From assembly GCF_038502225.1 (NCBI RefSeq), contig NC_091293.1:11227593-11291592 (forward strand): 64,000 nt of DNA, in the 5' to 3' direction. The notes under the pieces were generated by a model. It had not been told where the DNA came from. It was given only the letters and a program-made list of their open reading frames with translations, and did not search any database. This DNA comes from Cherax quadricarinatus (taxonomy: Eukaryota > Arthropoda > Malacostraca > Decapoda > Parastacidae). How positions within the stretch are numbered: position 1 is the stretch's first letter; every line of letters begins with the position of its first letter. This document shows, piece by piece, positions 46,793-56,550 of this stretch. Position numbers and translations under genes: made by a program.

Positions 46793-47095
46793 GACTGTAA
46801 GAAGGCGTTTGACAGCTCCACGCAAGAGATTAGTGCAAAAACTGTAGGACCAGGCAGGGATAACAGGGAAGGCATTACAATGGATCAAGAGATTCCTGTC
46901 AGGAAGACAACAGCGAGTAATGGTACGTGGCGAGGTGTCAGAGTGGGCACCTGTGACCAGCGGGGTCCCACAGGGGTCAGTCCTAGGACCGGTGCTGTTT
47001 CTGGTATTTGTGAACTTCATGACGGAAGGAATTGACTCCGAGGTGTCCCTGTTTGCAGATGATGTGAAGTTGATGAGAAGAATTCAATCGGACCA
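46790..47095 (+). pseudogene. LINE RT fragment, second (non-CR1-A/E) family
   Basis: CKKAFD (palm A remnant), then in another frame [34 protein letters not shown] and SLFADDVKLMRRI (palm B and C with FADD). A frameshift separates them. The fragment at 53729-54500 (+) appears to be another part of this LINE type. Here it is cut at about 47095 by a CR1 3' tail. Confidence 0.75.
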
Positions 47096-47099
47096 ACAT

Positions 47100-47236
47100 G
47101 AGAACATAAGAAGGAACACTGCAGCAGGTCTACTGACTCATGCGAAGCAGGTCACTTCCACTTAAGGAAGGAGGAAGGCATCAGATCTAGTAGCACAAGC
47201 TAGTCAGGTCCAACTCACACCCACCCACACCCACTC
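47100..47236 (-). repeat. CR1 3'-UTR fragment (5'-truncated copy)
   Basis: Matches 47238-47410, the 3' UTR of CR1 copy D (AAGGAACACTGCAGCAGG, then GGTAGCACAAGCTAGTCAGG-like sequence, then CACACCCACCCAC). It is typical of the short 5'-truncated insertions CR1 leaves. Confidence 0.7.
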
Positions 47237-47237
47237 A

Positions 47238-47263
47238 TAAGAACATAAGAACATAAGAACGAA
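47238..47263 (-). repeat. CR1 8-bp 3' tail
   Basis: Three copies of GTTCTTAT on the minus strand at the 3' end of copy D. Confidence 0.8.
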
Positions 47264-47415
47264 GGAACACTGCAGAAGGCCTACTGGCCCATGCGAGGCA
47301 GGTCCAAGTCTCCTACCGGCTTAAGCCAATGCACCCAACCTAGTCAGGTCAGGTCACATTGACTTAAGGGAGGAACACGGCAACCGACCTGGTAGCACAA
47401 GCTATCAGGTCTATC

Positions 47416-47914
47416 TCACACCCACCCACATCCACTCATGTATTTATCCAACCTATTTTTAAAGCTACACAACGTTCTGGCCTCTATAACGGTACTTGGG
47501 AGTTTGTTCCACTCATCCACAACTCTATTACCAAACCAGTACTTTCCTATATCCTTCCTGAATCTGAATTTTTCCAACTTAAAACCATTGCTGCGAGTCC
47601 TGTCTAGGCTAGATATTTTCAGCACACTATTTACATCCCCTTTATTTATTCCTGTCTTCCATTTATACACCTCAATCATATCCCCCCTAATTCTACGTCT
47701 TTCTAGAGAGTGCAGTTTCAGGGCCCTTAGTCTATCCTCATAGGGAAGGTTTCTGATACATGGGATCAACTTTGTCATCCTCCTTTGTACATTTTCCAGA
47801 GAATTTATATCCATTCTGTAATACGGTGACCAAAACTGTGCAGCATAATCTAAATGAGGCCTAACCAAGGATGTATAGAGTTGAAGAACAACCTGAGGAC
47901 TCCTATTATTTATG
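47416..47914 (-). pseudogene. CR1 copy D ORF2, C-terminal part
   Basis: Continues the frame of 48814-51260 after the insertion: VRPHLDYAAQFWSPYYRMDINSLENVQRRMTKLIPCIRNL, EDRLRALKLHSLERRRIRGDMIEVYKW, FRKDIGKYWFGNRVVDEWNKLP, then SFKNRLDKYMSGCGWV and stop. No lesion other than the foldback insertion was seen. Confidence 0.88.
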
Positions 47915-47955
47915 TGTTAGGTAAGACACATATGCAACAGTTAGGTATCTTTATT

Positions 47956-47994
47956 TCGAAACGTTTCGCCTACACAGTAGGCTTCTTCAGTCGA
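47956..47994 (-). ncRNA. hammerhead-like motif, subfamily 1
   Basis: Stem I UCGA/UCGA, stem II GCCUAC-UGU-GUAGGC, core CUGAAGA plus extra A. Confidence 0.6.
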
Positions 47995-48358
47995 GTACAG
48001 AAAAGTTGATAGAAGCAGAAGATACTTGAAGACGATGTAATCAGTCCATCACCCTTAAAGTTTTGAGGTGGTCAGTCCCTCAGTCTGGAGAAGAGCATTG
48101 TTTCGTTGTCTGAAACAATATGAAGTTGAAGTGACAGAATAGGGCCTTATATAGTGCCAGGAGGTGAGACGTAGGTTGCTTTGGGAGGGCAGGTCCCTCT
48201 CAAACCCAGCCGTTCTCACTAGTAGAGGTTGTCGAAGTTGATGGTCTGTACCAAGGTACCCTTGTGTTGCAGTGTCTGACAGAATGAACATTAAAATGGT
48301 ATAAAATACCGACAGATTGATAGGTAAGACACATATGCAACAGTTAGGTATCTTTATT

Positions 48359-48397
48359 TCGAAACGTTTCGCCTACACAGTAGGCTTCTTCAGTCGA
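48359..48397 (-). ncRNA. hammerhead-like motif, subfamily 1
   Basis: Identical core and stems to 47956-47994; second tandem unit. Confidence 0.6.
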
Positions 48398-48686
48398 GTA
48401 CAGAAAAGTTGATAGAAGCAGAAGATACTTGAAGACGATGTAATCAGTCCATCACCCTTAAAGTTTTGAGGTGGTCAGTCCCTCAGTCTGGAGAAGAGTA
48501 TTGTTTCGTTGTCTCACCTCCTGGCACTATATAAGGCCCCATTCTGTCACTTCAACTTCATATTGTTTCAGACAACGAAACAATGCTCTTCTCCAGACTG
48601 AGGGACTGACCACCTCAAAACTTTAAGGGTGATGGACTGATTACATCGTCTTCAAGTATCTTCTGCTTCTATCAACTTTTCTGTAC

Positions 48687-48725
48687 TCGACTGAAGAAGC
48701 CTACTGTGTAGGCGAAACGTTTCGA
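48687..48725 (+). ncRNA. hammerhead-like motif, subfamily 1
   Basis: Same motif on the plus-strand unit of this foldback. Confidence 0.6.
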
Positions 48726-48813
48726 AATAAAGATACCTAACTGTTGCATATGTGTCTTACCTAACAACCTGTCGGTATTTTATACCATTTTAATGTTCAT
48801 CCTATTATTTATG

Positions 48814-51260
48814 CTTCTTGATATGAAGCCAAGGATTCTATTAGCTTTATTGCGAACACTTATGCACTGTTGTCTTGGTTTCAGATTACTGCTAACCAGA
48901 ACTCCTAAATCTTTTTCGCAATCCGTAATATTAAGATCTACATTATTTTGTTTATATGTGGCATGGTTATTGTCCTGTCCAACATTTAGAACTTTGCATT
49001 TGTCTATATTAAACTGTACCTGCCACTTCTCCGACCACTGCATCAGTCTATTCAAATCTTCCTGGAGTGCTCGAATGTCCTCGTCAGAATGAATTCGAGG
49101 GCCTATTTTGGTGTCATCGGCAAACTTGCCGATGTCGCTCTTTATGCCCTCATCTATGTCGTTTATGTAGATTGTGAACAGCAGGGGGCCCAACACTGAC
49201 CCCTGTGGAACACCGTTCGTGACGCTTCCCCACTCTGATTTCTCCCCATTTATGCAAACTCTCTGCTGCCTATTTGTCAACCATGCCTCTATCCAGGAAA
49301 AAATTTCTCCTCCTATTCCATGTGCTTTAATTTTCCTCAATAGTCTCTGATGTGGGACCCTGTCAAAAGCCTTACTGAAGTCCATATACACAATATCATA
49401 TTCATTACCATGATCTACCTCCTCAAATACCTTAGTGAAAAAAGTTAATAAATTCGTAAGGCAGGAACGCCCCTTTGTAAAACCATGCTGAGATTCGTTG
49501 ATTAATTTATGCTTTTCAAGGTGGCTACGAACTGCCTCGGCAATTATTGATTCCATAAATTTTCCCACTATGGAGGTTAGGCTTATTGGTCTATAGTTCG
49601 AAGCTAAGGACCTGTCATCTGTTTTGAAAATAGGTATCACATTTGCCATTTTCCACTTATCTGGCACCATGCCAGTTTGTAGTGATATGTTGAAAAGATT
49701 AGCCAAAGGTGTGCTAAGCTCCTCTTTACATTCCTTTAGAACCCTTGCATACAGTTCATCAGGGCCTGGGGATTTGTTAGGTTTTAATTTATCTATTTGC
49801 CTAAGGACCATGTCACTTGTGACCCTAATAGTGCACAGTTTATTATCGTCCTGTTCTACATAATTTATCATTACTGGAATATCGCTGGTATCCTCCTGTG
49901 TAAAAACTGAGAGGAAGTATGTGTTAAAAATTCTACACATTTCCTTATCACTGTCAGTGAGCTGACCCGAGGAACTTTTGAGTGGGCCTATCTTGTCCCT
50001 GATCTTACTTCTGTATACCTGAAAGAATCCTTTTGGGTTAGTCTTCGATTCTCTTGCAACTTTAACCTCATAATCTCTTTTTGCTTTTCTAATTCCCTTT
50101 TTTATTTCTCTCTTTAACTGAATATATCGATTTCTTAATTGCCCCTCTCCTCTTTTGATTTGCCTATATATGCCTCTCTTTTGACCAATCAGATATTTTA
50201 ATCTATTGTTCATCCATTTAGGATCATTTTTGTTTGAACTGATTTCCCTATTTGGAACATAATTTGACTGAGCAGCTAGAACTATGCCCTGGAAAGCATC
50301 ATATCGGCAACCATCACCACCTACCTGACCCTTAGTCAGGTCATTCCAGTTCAGCCCACCTAAGTAATTTTTCAGTCCTATGAAATCAGCCATGCGAAAG
50401 TCAGGGACGGAGACTTGATTGCCATTATTAGGGGAATTCCATGATATATTAAAACTGAGTGATTTGTGATCACTTTCCCCAAGCTCATCATTAACCTCAA
50501 GATTATTAATTACTGTTTCCCTACTTGCAAGAACCAAGTCAAGGAGGTTATTTCCCCTAGTTGGCTCTGTCACAAACTGTTTTAAAAAACAATCCTGGAT
50601 CGTATCAAGAAAGTCACCTGACTCTAAATTTCCTGTCAAATTGCTCCAGTCAATCTGTCTATAGTTGAAATCTCCCATTAGCACAACATTTTCGTATGTA
50701 GATGCCTTACGAATTTCGTCCCATAGAAGTTTACTGCACTCCCTATCAAGATTTGGGGCCCTGTAAATCACACCCAAAATTAGTTTTTCTCGGCCCTCGA
50801 GAAGCTGTAACCAAACAGATTCAGTGGCTGACGCTTCTAATTTAATATCTTGTCTAACACAACAATTTAAATTGTCTCTGACATACATCACTACTCCACC
50901 ACCTTTCCTGTTGACCTTGTCAGTGTGGAATAAGTTATAGCTTTGTATGTGACATTCAGAGGGCATCTCTCTATCTTTCAGATTGAGCCAGGTCTCTGTT
51001 ATAGCAATAATATCTATGTTTCCTGCACTTGCAATTAATCTTAGCTCATCTATCTTATTTCTTACACTCCTGCTATTAGTATAGTAAACCTTAAGGGAGC
51101 TAGTCCCTTGCTGCCCTCTGCTGTCCCCCTTTGTTTGCTGACCTGATCTATTGTCTTTATTTATAACTTCATGCTGAATGCCTTTTATACATTTACTGTT
51201 TCCAACCCAAGTGTTGCAACCTGCTTGTTTCCCACTCACACCCATACCTCTATCTTCCAT
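48814..51260 (-). CDS. CR1 copy D ORF2: endonuclease and RT (interrupted downstream)
   Basis: It starts MEDRGMGVSGKQ at 51260; the start ATG overlaps the ORF1 stop as TGATG. Endonuclease: NKIDELRLIASAGNIDIIAITETWLN, LILGVIYRAPNLD, GDFNYRQIDWS, RGNNLLDLVLAS, LGESDHKSLSFN. RT: NKSPGPDELYARVLKECK, VIPIFKTDDRSLASNYRPISLTSIVGKFME, IVYMDFSKAFDRVPHQRLL (palm A), [18 protein letters not shown] (B), KFADDTKIG (C). All catalytic residues expected for nicking and target-primed reverse transcription are present. The foldback adds foreign residues (MNIKMV) and a stop just after ILGFISRSINNR. Confidence 0.92.
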
Positions 51261-52186
51261 CAGTTTAAAATCATAGGCATTTCACCAATGGCCTTCTCAA
51301 TCGAGTCTGCAAGTGCTACCACCCCAGCCCCAGAGAGATGTACCCCATCCCTTGCATACTTATCATGTTTGCCATAAACGTTGTTCCAGTTGTCAATGAA
51401 TGGGATTGCAAGTTCCTTGCAGTATCCGTCTAGCCAGCAATTTACACCAATTGCCCTAGACAACCATTCATTTCCTACTCCCCTTCTAGGCAAGATGCTA
51501 CATATGATTGAGATCCCTCCCTTAGACTTAATGAAATCTATAGCTGACCTGTACTTATCTAGCAGCTCTTCTCTCCTACCCTTCCCAATATCATTTCCAC
51601 TAGCACTGAGACAGATAATGGGCTTGTTCCCATTACCTGACATGATATTATCCAGCCTGTTGACAATGTCCCCAACACCAGCTCCAGGGAAGCACACTCT
51701 ATCTCTCATCTTCTTATTCCTATTACAAAAAGCACGGTCAATATATCTTACCTGAGAGTCACCAACCACAAGAATGCGCTTACCTCCATTAGCAGGGGCA
51801 GTAGTACCCTTACCTTCACTGGCCACTGAAGTACATTCATCCTGAAGAACAGAGAAGCGATTTCCTACCTTCAGATCTTCACTCTTAACTTTCCTTACTC
51901 TGATGCGCCTCCCATTACTGTGAACCACTCGCCACTTGTAGCAGGTGCTGGGCTGCACCTCACTGCTGGTAGCTGTTGCTACCTCCCCAACTACAGCCTC
52001 CTCACATCGAGAGACAGACTGCACCTCACTGCTAGAAGCCTCATTCCCCACAACTCCAGCCACCTCACACTCTCTCCCAGACCCATTGAGGTGGACCTTC
52101 AGCCTCCTAATCTCCTCCTGGAGAAGCAAGACCTCCTCCTTCAACTCTCCAACCTCAATTTTTAAAACACTGCAGAAGCAAGCCAT
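51260..52186 (-). CDS. CR1 copy D ORF1: coiled coil and SGNH esterase
   Basis: 308 residues. The N terminus is helical (KIEVGELKEEVLLLQEEIRRLKVHL), a likely coiled coil for self-association. The C-terminal half is an SGNH-type hydrolase: ILVVGDSQVRYID (nucleophile Ser), SASGNDIGKGRREE (GxND), and YARDGVHLSGAG (catalytic Asp and His in DxxH). Such esterases are a known feature of CR1 ORF1 proteins. There is no zinc knuckle. The stop codon TGA shares bases with the ORF2 ATG (TGATG), which suits termination-reinitiation. It reads without a lesion. Confidence 0.92.
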   Translation of the reverse strand: MACFCSVLKIEVGELKEEVLLLQEEIRRLKVHLNGSGRECEVAGVVGNEASSSEVQSVSRCEEAVVGEVATATSSEVQPSTCYKWRVVHSNGRRIRVRKVKSEDLKVGNRFSVLQDECTSVASEGKGTTAPANGGKRILVVGDSQVRYIDRAFCNRNKKMRDRVCFPGAGVGDIVNRLDNIMSGNGNKPIICLSASGNDIGKGRREELLDKYRSAIDFIKSKGGISIICSILPRRGVGNEWLSRAIGVNCWLDGYCKELAIPFIDNWNNVYGKHDKYARDGVHLSGAGVVALADSIEKAIGEMPMILN

Positions 52187-52261
52187 GCTTTGTAACCGTC
52201 CACACTAATCCCCAAAGCAGCTCAGGGTCTGTGACCTCACGTGACGACTGACCACTGACCA

Positions 52262-52967
52262 CTCATGTATTTATCTAACCTATTTTTAAAACTACACAAC
52301 GTTTTAGCCTCTATAACTGTACTCGGGAGTTTGTTCCATTCATCCACAACTCTATTACCAAACCAGTGCTTTCCTATATCCTTCCTGAATCTGAATTTTT
52401 CCAACTTGAAACCATTGCTGCTAGTCCAGTCTTGGCTGGAAATTTTCAGCACGATATTTACATCCCCTTTATTTATTCCTGTTTTCCATTTACACACCTC
52501 GATCTTATCCCCCTGATTCTACGCCTTTCTAGAGAGTGCAGATTCAGGGCTCTCAGTCTATCCTCATAGAGAAGATTTCTGATACATGGGATCAACTTTG
52601 TCATCCTCCTCTGTACGTTTTCCAGAGCATTTATATCCATTCTGTAATATGGTGACCACAACTGTGCAGCATAATCTCAATGAGGCCTAACCAAGAATAT
52701 ATAGAGTTGAAGAACAACCTGAGGACTTCTATTATTTATACTTCTAGATATGAAGCCAAGGACTCATAGCTTTATTGCGAACACTAATGCACTGTTGTCT
52801 TGATTTTAGATTACTGCTAACCAGAACTCCTAAATCTTTTTCGCAATCAGTAGTATTAAGATCTACATTATTTAGTATATATGTGGCATGGTTATTTTCC
52901 TGTCCAACATTTAGAACTTTGCATTTGTCTATATTAAACTGCATCTGCCACTTTTCCGACCATAGGT
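52262..52967 (-). pseudogene. CR1 copy F ORF2 C-terminal part
   Basis: WSEKWQMQFNIDKCKVLNVGQ, DCEKDLGVLVSSNLKSRQQCISVRNKA, then in other frames SPYYRMDINALENVQRRMTKLIPCIRNL, EDRLRALNLHSLERRRIRG and FRKDIGKHWFGNRVVDEWNKLPS. At least two frame changes. Confidence 0.8.
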
Positions 52968-53237
52968 AACAGTTAGGCAACTTTATTCCGAAACGTTTCG
53001 CCTATACAGTAGGCTTTTTCAGTCGAATACAGAAAGTAGGCAGGAACGGTGGAGATGTGAAGACGATGTAATCAGTCCATCACCCTTGAAGTCGTAGATT
53101 TGAGGTTGTCAGTCCCTCAGCCTGGAGAAGTTCAGTTCCATAGTCTGGAACTTATCGGAATAAAGTTGCCTAACTGTTGCCTATGTGTCTTACCCACCAA
53201 CCTATCGGTATTGTATACCATTTTGATATTCACTATA
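52968..53237. mobile_element. PLE-type foldback unit, one arm reduced
   Basis: A left arm in minus orientation has a hammerhead-like motif. The right arm retains only the AATAAAGTTGCC to GTCGGTATTGTATACC tail (hairpin loop TGT, tail with ATCGGT). The hammerhead of the right arm has been deleted. It interrupts copy F between its finger/palm and thumb regions; target duplication unclear. Confidence 0.7.
52987..53026 (-). ncRNA. hammerhead-like motif, subfamily 1b
   Basis: Stem I UCGA/UCGG (one U-G pair), core CUGAAAA (G8 changed to A), stem II GCCUAC-UGU-AUAGGC with the closing pair altered. Probably inactive. Confidence 0.5.
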
Positions 53238-53728
53238 TCAGTCTATTCATATCATCCTGGAGTGCTCTAATGTCCTAATTATAATGAAATGGACGGCCTA
53301 TTTTGGTGTCATCAGCAAATTTGCTTATGTCGCTATTTATTCCTTAATCTATGTCGTTTATATAAATTGTGAACAACAACAGGCCCAACACTGACCCCTG
53401 CGGAACACCGCTTGTGACGTGCCCCCATTCTGATTTCTCCCCATTTATACAAACTCTCTGCTGCCTATTTGTCAGCCATGCCTCTACCCAGGAAAAAATT
53501 TCTCCTCCTATTCCGTGTGCCTTAAGTTTCCTGATTAGCCTCTGATGTGGGAGTCTATCGAAAGTCTTACTGAAGTTTGTATACACAATTTCATATTCAT
53601 TACCATGATCTATCTTCTCAAGCACCTTAGTGAAAAAAAGTTAGTGAATTCGTAAGACAGGAACGCCCCTTTGTAAAACCGTGTTGAGATTCATTAATCA
53701 ATTTATACCTATCAAGATGGCTACGAGG
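53238..53728 (-). pseudogene. CR1 copy F ORF2 RT fragment
   Basis: [47 protein letters not shown] and [18 protein letters not shown]. Palm A Asp is replaced (YTNFSK in place of YMDFSK), so this copy would be inactive even if whole. A stretch of the tail (LINESQHGFTKG) is visible to about 53710. Confidence 0.8.
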
Positions 53729-54500
53729 ACCAGGCAGAACTACAAAGGGATCTGGACAGGCTGCAGACCTGGTCCAGCAATTGGCTCCTGGAGTTCAACC
53801 CCACCAAGTGCAAAGTCATGAAGATTGGGGAAGGACAAAGAAGACCGCAGACGGAGTACAGTCTAAGGGGCCAAAGGCTACAAACCTCACTTAAGGAAAA
53901 AGTTCTTGGGGTGAGTATAACACCAGGCACATCTCCTGAGGCGCACATCACCCAAATAACTGCTGCAGCATATGGGCGCTAGCAAACCTAAGAACAGCAT
54001 TCCGACATCTTAATAAGGAATCGTTCAGGACCCTGTACACCGTGTACGTTAGGCCCATATTGGAGTATGCGGCACCAGTTTGGAACCCACACCTAGCCAA
54101 GCACGTAAAGAAACTACAGAAAGTGCAATGGTTTGCAACAAGACTAGTCCCAGAGCTAAGAGGTATGTCCTACGAGGAGAGGTTAAGTGAAATCGACCTG
54201 ACGACACTGGAGGACAGGAGAGATATGAGGGACATGATAACGATATATAAAATACTGAGAGGAATTGACAAGGTGGACAGAGACAGAATGTTCCAGAGAT
54301 GGGACACAGCAACAAGAGGACACAGTTGGAAGTTGAAGACAAAGATGAATCACAGGGATGTTAGGAAGTATTTCTTCAGTCACAGAGTAGTCAGGAAGTG
54401 GAATAGCTTAGGAAGCGATGTAGTGGACCCAGTAACCGCCAGTGAAGAGGCGGGGCCAGGAGCCATGACTCGACCTCTGCAACCACAACTAGGTGAGTAC
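53729..54500 (+). pseudogene. LINE ORF2 C-terminal region, second family
   Basis: QAELQRDLDRLQTWSSNWLLEFNPTKCKVMKIG and KVLGVSITPG, a frame change at about 53970-54040, then YVRPILEYAAPVWNPHLAKHVKKLQKVQ, TLEDRRDMRDMITIYKILRG and RKYFFSHRVVRKWNSLGSDVV to a stop at 54501. This is the thumb and C-terminal region of a CR1/L2-like LINE, different from copies A-F. Its 3' end leads straight into (CA)n after GAGGTGAGTA. Confidence 0.78.
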
Positions 54501-54514
54501 TAAGTGAGGTGAGT

Positions 54515-54540
54515 ACACACACACACACACACACACACAC
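54515..54540. repeat. (CA)n tract at a LINE 3' end
   Basis: About 13 CA units directly after the LINE 3' sequence. Confidence 0.9.
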
Positions 54541-54805
54541 CTTACTAAGGCCTACCTTAAAACCCATCTTGTCGAGTGTAAGCGCCAATAGATGACCAAA
54601 GCCGGTGTCACAACCTGTAGGACAAGACGGGAAACAGTGTCAGAACTCTGTTGCTGGGCTAACTGCTTGGTTAATTGCTTTGTTAGTTGCTGGGTTAATT
54701 GTTTTCGTTAATGATTTCGTGAACTGGTCAATTGCTAGGTGATTTGCCCAGTTGACTGCGCGGGGGTCATTAAGGCCGCATGACATTGCTCACCATCAGT
54801 GAATG
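54541..54805. other. unrecognised sequence
   Basis: No ORF or known repeat. It has a short internal repetition of GTTAATTG/GTTAGTTGCTGG-like words at about 54660-54720. Confidence 0.6.
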
Positions 54806-54837
54806 GTAAGACACAGACAACAGTTAGGCATCTTTAT

Positions 54838-54876
54838 TGCGAAACGTTTCGCCTACACAGCAGGCTTCTTCAGACG
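54838..54876 (-). ncRNA. hammerhead-like motif, subfamily 1b
   Basis: Core CUGAAGA plus extra A; stem II GCCUGC-UGU-GUAGGC, keeping pairing through a G-U pair. Stem I is weakened. Confidence 0.5.
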
Positions 54877-55121
54877 AGCACAGAAAGTAGGCAGGGGCAG
54901 TAGAGATGTGAAGACGATGTAATCAGTCTATCACCCTTGAAGACGTAGATTTGAGGTTGTCAGTCCCTCAGCCTGGAGACTTGATCTACACAGTGTTTCA
55001 GACTATAGAACAGAACTCTTCTCCAGGCTGTGGGACCGATAACCTCAAATCTACGTCTTCAAGGATGATGGACTGATTACAAAGTCTTCACATCTCTACT
55101 GCTCCTGCCTACTTTCTGTAC

Positions 55122-55160
55122 TCGACCGAAGAAGCCTACTGTGCAGGCGAAACGTTTCGC
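55122..55160 (+). ncRNA. hammerhead-like motif, subfamily 1b (decayed)
   Basis: Core CCGAAGA (U4 changed); stem II GCCUAC-UGU-GCAGGC with one mismatch. Confidence 0.45.
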
Positions 55161-55318
55161 AATAATGATTTCTAGCTGTTGCCTATGTGTCTTACCAACC
55201 TGGTATCTCGCTTATGAAGATAGACTTAAAGCCTTAAATCTCCACTCTCTGGAGAGACGTAGAATGAGGGGAGACATCGAAATATAAACGCATATGCAGA
55301 ATAATGTGATCCTTTATT

Positions 55319-55355
55319 GACTACGTTTCGCCCACACAGTGGGCTTTTTCAAGTC
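55319..55355 (-). ncRNA. hammerhead-like motif, subfamily 3 (core altered)
   Basis: Stem I GAC/GUC, core UUGAAAA, stem II GCCCAC-UGU-GUGGGC, GAAA-CGUA. Confidence 0.5.
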
Positions 55356-55482
55356 ACAAACATCTACCTGGGGTGGAAGGGCCGCGAGTATTTATAGTCT
55401 ATAAATATGTGTGTTGAATGGTTTGAAAAACCGACAAGTTGAAGATTGAGACACTTATGCAGCATATGGGAATCTTTATTCA

Positions 55483-55517
55483 GGAAACGTTTCGCCACAC
55501 AGTGGCTTCATCAGTCC
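55483..55517 (-). ncRNA. hammerhead-like motif, subfamily 2
   Basis: Stem I GGA/UCC, core CUGAUGA plus A, stem II GCCAC-UGU-GUGGC. Confidence 0.6.
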
Positions 55518-55734
55518 AATACAAAGAGGAAGGCGTAAGGAGAGGAGGAGTATGAGGTAATCAGTCCCTCAACCTGGAGTCGATGTGTTCAGTCCATCAG
55601 TCTTGTAGAATATACAGCAATATACGGCCCTATGCTGTATATTCTACAAGACTGATGGACTGAACACATCGACTCCAGGTTGAGGGACTGATTACCTCAT
55701 ACTCCTCCTCTCCTTACGCCTTCCTCTTTGTATT

Positions 55735-55769
55735 GGACTGATGAAGCCACTGTGTGGCGAAACGTTTCC
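55735..55769 (+). ncRNA. hammerhead-like motif, subfamily 2
   Basis: Mirror copy of 55483-55517 on the other arm, same stems. Confidence 0.6.
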
Positions 55770-55864
55770 TGAATAAAGATTCCCATATGCTGCATAAGTG
55801 TCTCAATCTTCAACATAGTCTATAAATACTCGCGTCCCTTCCACCCCAGGTAGATCTGTTTGGT

Positions 55865-55901
55865 GACTTGAAAATGCCCACTGTGTGGGCGAAACGTAGT
55901 C
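55865..55901 (+). ncRNA. hammerhead-like motif, subfamily 3 (core altered)
   Basis: Stem I GAC/GUC, core UUGAAAA then U, stem II GCCCAC-UGU-GUGGGC, GAAA-CGUA. AATAAAGG follows. Confidence 0.5.
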
Positions 55902-56163
55902 AATAAAGGATCACATTATACTGCATATGTGTTTATATTTCCATTGTGTCGGTATTTTATACCATTTATTTCCAGGGGAGATATCATTGAAGTGTATAAG
56001 TGGATGACGGGCATAAACAAGGGAGATATTAATAAAGTACTGAGGGTGTCGAACCAGGTAAAAACCAGAAATAATGGATTTAAGTTGGATAAATTTAGAT
56101 TTAGAAAGAACATAGGTAAGTACTGTTGAATTAGACACATGTGCAACTCTTGGGTGTCTTTGA

Positions 56164-56198
56164 GGAAACGTTTCGCCACACAATGGCTTCATCAGTCC
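56164..56198 (-). ncRNA. hammerhead-like motif, subfamily 2
   Basis: Stem I GGA/UCC; stem II GCCAU-UGU-GUGGC with a U-G pair. AATAAA is missing on this arm. Confidence 0.55.
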
Positions 56199-56356
56199 AT
56201 ACAAAGGAGAAACTTGAAGAACAGGGGGAGAATGAGGTAATCAGTCCCTCAGCCTTGAGTCGATGTGGTCAGTCCATCAATCTTGAATTGATCGACTCAA
56301 GGCTGAGGGACTGATTACCTCATTCTCCCCCTGTTCTTCAAGTTTCTCCTTTGTAT

Positions 56357-56391
56357 GGACTGATGAAGCCATTGTGTGGCGAAACGTTTCC
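56357..56391 (+). ncRNA. hammerhead-like motif, subfamily 2
   Basis: Same stems as 56164-56198, opposite arm. Confidence 0.55.
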
Positions 56392-56550
56392 TCAAAGATA
56401 CCCAAGAGTTGCACATGTGTCTAATTCAACAACATGTCGGTTCTCTGAACCATTCATCTACAATAGGTAAGTACTGGTTTTCTAACAGAGTTGTGGATGC
56501 GTGGAACAATCTTCCCAGTAGGGTGATCGAGGCTAGGACCTTGGGCAGAT

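Larger units (their letters stand above)
47901..48813. mobile_element. complex foldback hammerhead unit, 14-bp target duplication
   Basis: TCCTATTATTTATG at 47901-47914 and 48800-48813 flank an 885-bp unit (47915-48799) in the RT-thumb region of CR1 copy D. It holds two minus-strand units in tandem (403 bp apart by their hammerhead motifs) followed by one plus-strand unit. Tail hairpins with GGTAT/ATACC lie at about 48296-48310 and 48774-48786. Confidence 0.85.
47238..52258 (-). mobile_element. CR1-type LINE copy D, intact except for a foldback insertion
   Basis: ORF1 (52186-51260) and ORF2 (51260 down to 47416) are open apart from an 885-bp foldback unit at 47915-48799. The 3' end is an 8-bp repeat, (GTTCTTAT)n on the minus strand, at 47238-47263, the kind of short tail CR1 elements end with. 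It is a different subfamily from copies A, B, C and E. Confidence 0.88.
52262..53728 (-). mobile_element. CR1-type LINE copy F, fragmentary
   Basis: Minus strand. Same subfamily as copy D. It has a C-terminal ORF2 part (52262-52960), a PLE-type insertion (about 52968-53237) and an RT part (53238-53728). It is 5'-truncated where it meets a plus-strand LINE at about 53729. It directly follows the 5' end of copy D. Confidence 0.8.
54806..55198. mobile_element. foldback hammerhead unit, subfamily 1b
   Basis: Inverted arms meet near 55000. Each carries a hammerhead-like motif and ends in the GTGTCTTACC type terminus. Target duplication not identified, and arms have diverged more than in the other foldbacks, so this is an older insertion. 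Confidence 0.75.
55394..55828. mobile_element. nested foldback hammerhead unit, 14-bp target duplication
   Basis: ATAGTCTATAAATA at 55394-55407 and 55815-55828 flank a 407-bp unit of subfamily 2 inserted at the inversion centre of a subfamily 3 unit. Left end hairpin GGTTT-GAA-AAACC at about 55429-55441. It shows the two subfamilies were mobile at different times. Confidence 0.85.
55267..55985. mobile_element. PLE subfamily 3 foldback, 12-bp target duplication, hosting a nested foldback
   Basis: AGGGGAGACATC at 55267-55278 and AGGGGAGATATC at 55974-55985 (one mismatch) flank the unit. The two arms carry subfamily 3 motifs and meet at a CGCGAGTATTTATAG / CTATAAATACTCGCG inversion, where another foldback has inserted (55408-55814). 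The right end bears the GTCGGTATTTTATACC hairpin. Confidence 0.8.
56112..56476. mobile_element. foldback hammerhead unit, subfamily 2, 14-bp target duplication
   Basis: ATAGGTAAGTACTG at 56112-56125 and 56463-56476 flank a 337-bp foldback (56126-56462) interrupting CR1 copy H between FRKNIGKY and WFSNRVVDAW. The right end has the GGTTC-TCT-GAACC hairpin; the left end lacks it. Confidence 0.87.

Noticed and set aside
46568..47020. Minus-strand ORF with a poly-(Cys-Val) stretch
   Set aside because: The Cys-Val run is (CA)n translation, and the rest is antisense to a LINE RT fragment.
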